Source: Streptomyces eurocidicus
GTDB lineage: Bacteria; Actinomycetota; Actinomycetes; Streptomycetales; Streptomycetaceae
Assembly (NCBI RefSeq): GCF_002891295.1
Contig: NZ_LGUI01000004.1
Location: 682,001-746,000, forward strand
Reading direction: 5' to 3'
Length of the DNA: 64,000 nt
Position 1 is the first letter of the stretch, and each line of letters starts with the position of its first letter. The notes below the pieces were generated by a model that saw only the letters and a program-made list of their open reading frames with translations, did no database searches and was not told where the DNA came from. Shown here in pieces: positions 59,257 to 64,000 of the stretch. A program made the position numbers and the translations under genes.

Positions 59257-60804
59257 CTAGTCCAGGTAGTCGCGCAGGACCTGCGAACGGGACGGGTGGC
59301 GCAGCTTGGACATGGTCTTCGACTCGATCTGGCGGATGCGCTCGCGCGTCACGCCGTAGACCTTGCCGATCTCGTCCAGCGTCTTCGGCTGACCGTCGGT
59401 GAGGCCGAAGCGCATGGAGACCACGCCCGCCTCGCGCTCGCTGAGCGTGTCGAGGACGGAGTGCAGCTGCTCCTGGAGGAGCGTGAAGCTGACCGCGTCG
59501 GCCGGCACGACCGCCTCGGAGTCCTCGATGAGGTCACCGAACTCGCTGTCGCCGTCCTCACCCAGGGGGGTGTGGAGGGAGATCGGCTCACGGCCGTACT
59601 TCTGGACCTCGATGACCTTCTCGGGGGTCATGTCGAGCTCCTTGGCCAGCTCCTCCGGGGTGGGCTCGCGGCCCAGGTCCTGGAGCATCTGGCGCTGGAC
59701 ACGCGCGAGCTTGTTGATGACCTCGACCATGTGCACCGGGATACGGATGGTGCGGGCCTGGTCGGCCATCGCGCGCGTGATGGCCTGGCGGATCCACCAG
59801 GTCGCGTAGGTGGAGAACTTGTAGCCCTTGGTGTAGTCGAACTTCTCGACCGCACGGATCAGACCCAGGTTGCCTTCCTGGATGAGGTCCAGGAAGAGCA
59901 TGCCGCGGCCGGTGTAGCGCTTGGCCAGGGAGACCACCAGACGGAGGTTGGCCTCCAGGAGGTGGTTCTTGGCGCGGCGCCCGTCCTCGGCGATGATCTC
60001 CAGCTCGCGCTTGAGCTTCGGGGCGAGCTTGTCGGAGTTCGCCAGCTTGTCCTCGGCGAACAGGCCCGCCTCGATGCGCTTGGCGAGCTCGACCTCCTGC
60101 TCGGCGTTGAGGAGGGGGACCTTGCCGATCTGCTTGAGGTAGTCCTTGACCGGGTCGGCGGTGGCACCGGCCACCGCGACCTGCTGCGCGGGAGCGTCGT
60201 CCTCGTCGTCGTCGGAGAGGACGAAGCCCTTGTTCTCGCCGGTCTCGTCCTCCTCCTCGCCGGCCTTGCCGGGGGTGGGGGTCTCCTCGACGAGCTCGTC
60301 CTCGAGCAGCTCGTCGGCGTCCTTCTTGGAGGCGGTCTTCTTGGCCGCCGTCTTCTTCGCGGTGGCCTTCTTCGCCACCGTCTTCTTGGCCGCCGTCTTC
60401 TTGGCGGCGGCCTTCTTCACGGGCGACGCGGTCTCGTCACCCTCGGCGTCGCCGTACGCGCCGACGGACGCGCCGGACGTGGCCTGCCGGGACGTGACCG
60501 TCTTGGAGGCGACGGTCTTGGTCGCGGTGCGCTTCGCCGGGCTCTTCGCTGCGACGCTCTTGCGGGTGCGCTTGGGCGCCTCGGCGGCACTGACCATCAG
60601 CGTCACACCCTCCTCGTCGAGGACCTGGTTGAGGCTGCGCAGAACATTCTTCCACTGGGTTGGCGGAATCTGGTCAGCCTCGAAGGCCCGACGCACGTCG
60701 TCGCCGGCGATCTGCCCCTCGGCCTTTCCCTGCTCGATGAGCGCCATCAGAGACTCGGATTCGGCGATCTCCGGCGGGAGCGTACGGGATGTGCTGGCCG
60801 ACAC
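59257..60804 (-). CDS. hrdB: Principal RNA polymerase sigma factor HrdB
   Basis: This 515-residue group 1 sigma-70 factor is essential for growth. The N-terminus [15 protein letters not shown] matches Streptomyces HrdB. An acidic/Ala-Lys-rich spacer with [10 protein letters not shown] repeats covers about 85-190. Region 1.2 begins at [16 protein letters not shown]. Regions 2.1-2.4 include [39 protein letters not shown] and [17 protein letters not shown]. Region 3 and region 4.2 ([20 protein letters not shown]) complete it. The start is GTG 60804, because GAGAGG lies six bases upstream; a TTG two codons earlier would overlap that site. It is monocistronic with a strong terminator. Confidence 0.97.
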   Translation of the reverse strand: MSASTSRTLPPEIAESESLMALIEQGKAEGQIAGDDVRRAFEADQIPPTQWKNVLRSLNQVLDEEGVTLMVSAAEAPKRTRKSVAAKSPAKRTATKTVASKTVTSRQATSGASVGAYGDAEGDETASPVKKAAAKKTAAKKTVAKKATAKKTAAKKTASKKDADELLEDELVEETPTPGKAGEEEDETGENKGFVLSDDDEDDAPAQQVAVAGATADPVKDYLKQIGKVPLLNAEQEVELAKRIEAGLFAEDKLANSDKLAPKLKRELEIIAEDGRRAKNHLLEANLRLVVSLAKRYTGRGMLFLDLIQEGNLGLIRAVEKFDYTKGYKFSTYATWWIRQAITRAMADQARTIRIPVHMVEVINKLARVQRQMLQDLGREPTPEELAKELDMTPEKVIEVQKYGREPISLHTPLGEDGDSEFGDLIEDSEAVVPADAVSFTLLQEQLHSVLDTLSEREAGVVSMRFGLTDGQPKTLDEIGKVYGVTRERIRQIESKTMSKLRHPSRSQVLRDYLD

Positions 60805-61138
60805 GAACAACCTCTCGGAACGATGGAAACGGCTTCCGGCCCCGGTCCGCTCTGAACGACGGACCGGTTCCGACGACCGCCGGCAAAGGATGAACCGACG
60901 GCGCGCGGGTGGTGAGTACGGACGGACACAGCACCTCGAACGAGGCCGGTATTCCCTCCGCCGCTGCCACCTCTTTAGTCATCGCACTGCCTCAAAGAGC
61001 GTTACGCCCAATCCTCGTGGCCCGAGTCACACCACATAACGGAGTGAAAGGCCATACAAGAGGACATAGCATCCCGTCGCTCTCCGCCGAGGCCCCCGTC
61101 CGAGCTCCGAGGGGCGGCCGGCGGCGCCCGTCCCGCGA
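60805..61138 (-). promoter_or_regulatory. hrdB promoter and leader region
   Basis: About 330 bases between the whiH terminator and hrdB. The part near 60960-61075 is distinctly less GC-rich than its surroundings and is the likely promoter zone. No gene is seen. I do not assign specific boxes. Confidence 0.5.
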
Positions 61139-61184
61139 CGGATCGGGCGCGCCCGGCCGGGGTGTCGGCCGCGCGCCCGATCCG
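61139..61184 (-). terminator. Terminator of whiH
   Basis: 14-base perfect arms (61139-61152 and 61171-61184) with an 18-base GC-rich loop, about 65 bases past the whiH stop. Confidence 0.8.
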
Positions 61185-61249
61185 CTCCCGCGGTCCCGCG
61201 CGCGGCCCGGCCGTACGACCCGGCCCGTACCGTCCCGCCTCTCCCGCGG

Positions 61250-62134
61250 TCAGTGTTCGCGCGGCGCGGGCACCACGCGCTCGACGTCGGGGTGGGCGAT
61301 CAGCAGCTGGCGCATGGCGGCCTCCGCCCCGGCGGCGTCGCCCGCGCCCACCGCGTCGACGATCCGGAGGTGGTGTCCGACGCCGGCCTCGGTGGGGCGG
61401 TCGCAGCCGCCGGCCGGGGCGCCCGAGACGTGCAGCGCGGCGGAGACGATGCCGGAGAGGTGCTCCAGCATGCGGTTGCCCGCGACCTGGAGGAGCAGGG
61501 AGTGGAACTCGGCGTCGGCGCGCGAGAACGTGAGCGAGTCGCCCTGGGCCAGCGCGTGGCCCATGATCTCGGCCATGTCGGCGAGGCGCTGCTGGACGTC
61601 CTCCCGGCCGTGCCCGGCGGCGAGGCGGGCGGCGAGCGGCTCGATGGTCCAGCGGAGCTCGCAGAGCTCGCGGCGCTGGTCCTCGCGCTGGGGGCCGAAG
61701 GCCCGCCACTCGATGATGTCCGGGTCGAGGAGGTTCCAGTCGGCGACGGGGCGGACCCGGGTGCCTACGTTCGGCCGGGCGCTGACCAGGCCCTTGGCCT
61801 CCAGGACGCGCAGGGATTCGCGGACGACGGTGCGGGAGACCTCGAAGCGCTGCCCGATCTCCTCCGGGACGAGGGGGCGGTCGGCCCCCAGGTCCCCGGA
61901 GACGATCATCTGGCCCAGCTGCTGCACGAGCTGTCCGTGCAGCCCTCGGCCCCGGCTGCCGGCCGCGCGGCGGCCGGCCCGGCTGAGCTCCGCCTCGCTG
62001 TCCCAGGCGGGTGGGGTCCCACGGTCGGCCCCGGGGGCCTCTCCGTAGGAGTATCGGTCCAGCTCGCCCGGGCCTGTGAGGCCGGAGTCGGAGGGGCGAG
62101 CCGCGGTCATCATGGTGTGCGCAAGGGTACTCAC
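61250..62134 (-). CDS. whiH: Sporulation regulator WhiH (GntR/FadR family)
   Basis: This regulator of about 294 residues is required for sporulation septation of aerial hyphae. After a disordered Pro/Gly/Ser N-terminus (about 60 residues), the winged helix reads GLHGQLVQQLGQMIVSGDLG, VPEEIGQRFEVSRTVVRESL and RVLEAKGLVSARPNVGTRVR. The FCD domain (about 150-285) has LCELRWTIEPLAARLAAG, SRADAEFHSLLLQVAGNRML and HHLRIVDAVGAGDAAGAEAA, with Asp/His metal-ligand positions present. Identification as WhiH rests on the family and on its place directly beyond hrdB, as in S. coelicolor. GTG 62134 follows AAAGGAGG very closely; the precise start is uncertain. Confidence 0.88.
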   Translation of the reverse strand: MSTLAHTMMTAARPSDSGLTGPGELDRYSYGEAPGADRGTPPAWDSEAELSRAGRRAAGSRGRGLHGQLVQQLGQMIVSGDLGADRPLVPEEIGQRFEVSRTVVRESLRVLEAKGLVSARPNVGTRVRPVADWNLLDPDIIEWRAFGPQREDQRRELCELRWTIEPLAARLAAGHGREDVQQRLADMAEIMGHALAQGDSLTFSRADAEFHSLLLQVAGNRMLEHLSGIVSAALHVSGAPAGGCDRPTEAGVGHHLRIVDAVGAGDAAGAEAAMRQLLIAHPDVERVVPAPREH

Positions 62135-62336
62135 GCCTCCTTTGTCGGCGACACCTCCAGCTCCCTTGAGGTCTTTGGTGAAAAGCACACGAAAGGGTGA
62201 TCGCCCATTACCTCATAATTGACGCCTAACTGTGCGGAAACGGGCGTACTTCCTGGGCGCTTTGAATGCGGAGCGTGACATTCGAGGCGCCGGGCTCACG
62301 GGGAGTTCATGGGCGTGAGCGGGCGGGCGCGCGCCC

Positions 62337-64000
62337 TCACCGCGGGCGACCGCGGAACACGGTGAGAACGTACGCGCCGAGGAGCGCGGTCAGCGAGAGC
62401 GCGAGGCCCCACCCGACGGGCTGGGAGACCAGCCGCAGGGCCGCCGAGACGCCCTGGTCCACACCGGAGGGCCACTGCACGACGGCCGCCGAGCGCAGCC
62501 GCTCCGGGAGCCCGACCAGCGACCGGGCCGCGGGCTCGGCCAGCAGCCCGCCCAGCACGGGGACCACCAGGGTCGGCACCGCCAGCACCGCCACCAGCCC
62601 GAGCGCCGTGGACCGGAACAGGCCGGCGGCGAGCAGGCCGGCCCAGGCGCAGCCCAGGGTGAGCCCCGCCCAGCCGGCGAGCGCGACGGCCAGTTCGCCG
62701 GAGGGGCCGACGGTGACGTCGCCGAAGAGCAGCCCGACCGCCGCCGCGTCGAGGGCGACGGAGGCGAGCGCGAGCAGCAGGGCGGCGGCGGCCGTGACGG
62801 CGAGCTTGGCGCCGAGGAGGCCGAGGCGGCGGGGGACGGTGCCCTGGTCGGGGGCGAGCGCGGGGTAGCGGAACTCCTGGCCGAAGGAGAGCGCGCCGAT
62901 GAACCCGGCGCCGAAGGCGGCCGGGGGCAGCGGCAGCAGGGTGGGCCAGCCGGTGAACAGGCGGGGCTCGGGCGATCCGGTGCGGGCGAGGAGCACCGAG
63001 GCGAGGACCGAGACGAGGAGCGCTGCGGCGGCCGCCACCCAGGCCGTACGCACCCCGGCGGTGCGGCGGAGTTCGTAGCGGAGCGGCCAGGCGGGGTCGG
63101 ACGCCGGGAGGCGGGGCTGGACGCGGGGGGACAGGGCGGAGCGGGCTGCCGCGCGGCCGCTCCGGGCGGACCGGCCACGGGCTTCCGCCCGACCGAGGGG
63201 CGCACCGGGCTTTCCGGGCACCTCAAGCGCATCAGGTGCCTCAGGCGCCCTGGGCGGTGACTCGGCGGGAGTGGCGGTGTCGGCGGGGGCGGCAAGGCCA
63301 GTGGGATCAGGGAGGCCGGTGGGGTCGGGGACGGGCCGCCTGCCGTCGGCGCGCGGCAGGGGGGCCACCGGGCCGGTGTCGCCGACCTCCTCGGTCAGCC
63401 GGTGGACGAGGATGCCGTGGCGGTAGGCGACCTCCCCCACGGCGGCACAGCTGCTGTTGTAGACGGAGAGCCGGCCGCCGCCCTCGTTGACGACCTCCAT
63501 GCGCGGCCCCGCGTCGGCGGCTCCCGCGGCATCCGTGGCACCCCGGACCTCCGCGGCACGGCCCGCGTCGGCCTCGGAGTCGAGGACATGGGCGAGGCGG
63601 TCGGCGAGCGGGGTCCGCACGGCGACGCGAGGGCGCAGCCGGGTGCGGGCGAAGTCGTCGACGACCTGGTCGGCCACGAGGCGGCCGTGGTCGATGGTGA
63701 CGACCTGGTCGGCGAGGCGGGCGGCCTCCTTGGGGTCGCGCGAGGTGACGAGGACGGCGCCGCCCTGGCTCGCGTAGCCGCGCAACAGCCCGTGGAGCCA
63801 GGCGGTCTCGCGGGGGGAGAGCTCATGGGCGGGCTCGTCGAGGACGAGCGAGTGCGGGTCGCCGAGGAGGGCGGCGGCGAGCCCGAGGCGGCGGTCCATG
63901 CCGAGGGAGAAGGTGCCGAGGCGCTGGTCGGCGAGACCGCTGAGGCCGACGACCTCCAGGACCTCGTCGGCGCGGGCCACGGGGACCCCCGCGGCCGCGC
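62337..64000 (-). CDS. ABC transporter ATPase-permease fusion (5' end off the window)
   Basis: The reverse frame is open to the right edge, so the N-terminus with Walker A is missing. Visible parts are the signature-like FSLGMDRRLGLAAALLGDP, Walker B SLVLDEPAHELSP, the switch region VLVTSRDPKEAARLADQV and a regulatory/linker stretch with low-complexity Asp/Pro/Ala residues. At least six membrane helices follow (about 315 onward of the visible 547+ residues), for example VRTAWVAAAAALLVSVLASV and VLAVPTLVVPVLGGLLAEPA. It is a Streptomyces-type export or lantibiotic-immunity-like ABC system. The signature is degenerate (SLGMDRR rather than SGGQ). It is upstream of whiH on the same strand, 200 bases away. 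Confidence 0.82.
   Translation of the reverse strand, partial: AAAGVPVARADEVLEVVGLSGLADQRLGTFSLGMDRRLGLAAALLGDPHSLVLDEPAHELSPRETAWLHGLLRGYASQGGAVLVTSRDPKEAARLADQVVTIDHGRLVADQVVDDFARTRLRPRVAVRTPLADRLAHVLDSEADAGRAAEVRGATDAAGAADAGPRMEVVNEGGGRLSVYNSSCAAVGEVAYRHGILVHRLTEEVGDTGPVAPLPRADGRRPVPDPTGLPDPTGLAAPADTATPAESPPRAPEAPDALEVPGKPGAPLGRAEARGRSARSGRAAARSALSPRVQPRLPASDPAWPLRYELRRTAGVRTAWVAAAAALLVSVLASVLLARTGSPEPRLFTGWPTLLPLPPAAFGAGFIGALSFGQEFRYPALAPDQGTVPRRLGLLGAKLAVTAAAALLLALASVALDAAAVGLLFGDVTVGPSGELAVALAGWAGLTLGCAWAGLLAAGLFRSTALGLVAVLAVPTLVVPVLGGLLAEPAARSLVGLPERLRSAAVVQWPSGVDQGVSAALRLVSQPVGWGLALSLTALLGAYVLTVFRGRPR

Overview
The window is chromosomal DNA of a Streptomyces. It is very GC-rich, genes are tightly packed with frequent ATGA/GTGA overlaps and GTG/TTG starts, and several genes are Streptomyces core genes: cutRS, sepH, the parC and parE topoisomerase IV genes, hrdB and whiH. 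From memory the gene order follows the core-chromosome segment around SCO5818-SCO5876 of S. coelicolor, with strain-specific changes at a few points. I see no rRNA, tRNA or CRISPR array.

1-14.8 kb is a potassium-homeostasis region: two overlapping RCK (TrkA-type) genes, a bidirectional terminator, a DUF3159 membrane protein with an OB-fold protein, kdpED, an AAC(2')-type acetyltransferase, a broken ricin-lectin remnant, a double-RCK channel-like protein, and kdpFABC read toward kdpED. A 27-residue hydrophobic ORF overlaps kdpF. Two 92-bp tandem copies of the kdpE 3' end lie just downstream of kdpE.

14.8-21.3 kb holds thioesterase-dut-DUF3710, DUF3093, a conserved alpha-helical protein, DUF4193 and cutRS. 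21.3-33.7 kb holds an inositol monophosphatase-family gene, the ferrochelatase gene, an MFS transporter with a sugar-lactone oxidase, an anchored proline/glycine-rich protein, sepH, a rhodanese-type sulfurtransferase, a VOC protein, thymidine kinase, an alkaline-phosphatase-superfamily protein and DUF5998. Three imperfect ~98-bp tandem repeats follow sepH.

33.7-44.7 kb holds a GNAT/acyl-CoA ligase fusion (Pat-like), HPr, a GntR regulator, an M23 endopeptidase behind a ydaO-type (c-di-AMP) riboswitch, a pair of M16 peptidases of which only one has the zinc motif, and parC.

45-49.3 kb is the most disturbed stretch. A TnpB element (IS200/IS605 superfamily) sits between the C-terminal remnants of two divergent citrate-synthase-family genes, both lacking their 5' parts. 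A CobW-type GTPase lies on one side, and on the other a sucrase/ferredoxin-like gene whose start is overlapped by an iron box. 49.3-54.8 kb holds a SsuABC/NMT1-like ABC transporter divergent from a CitA/CitB-type two-component system. 54.9-64 kb holds parE, a small zinc-ribbon protein, a secreted trypsin-like protease, hrdB, whiH and a truncated ABC transporter gene running off the right edge.

All assignments come from reading the translated sequence and recalling family motifs. No database search was run, and start codons were chosen from ribosome-binding sites and overlaps.
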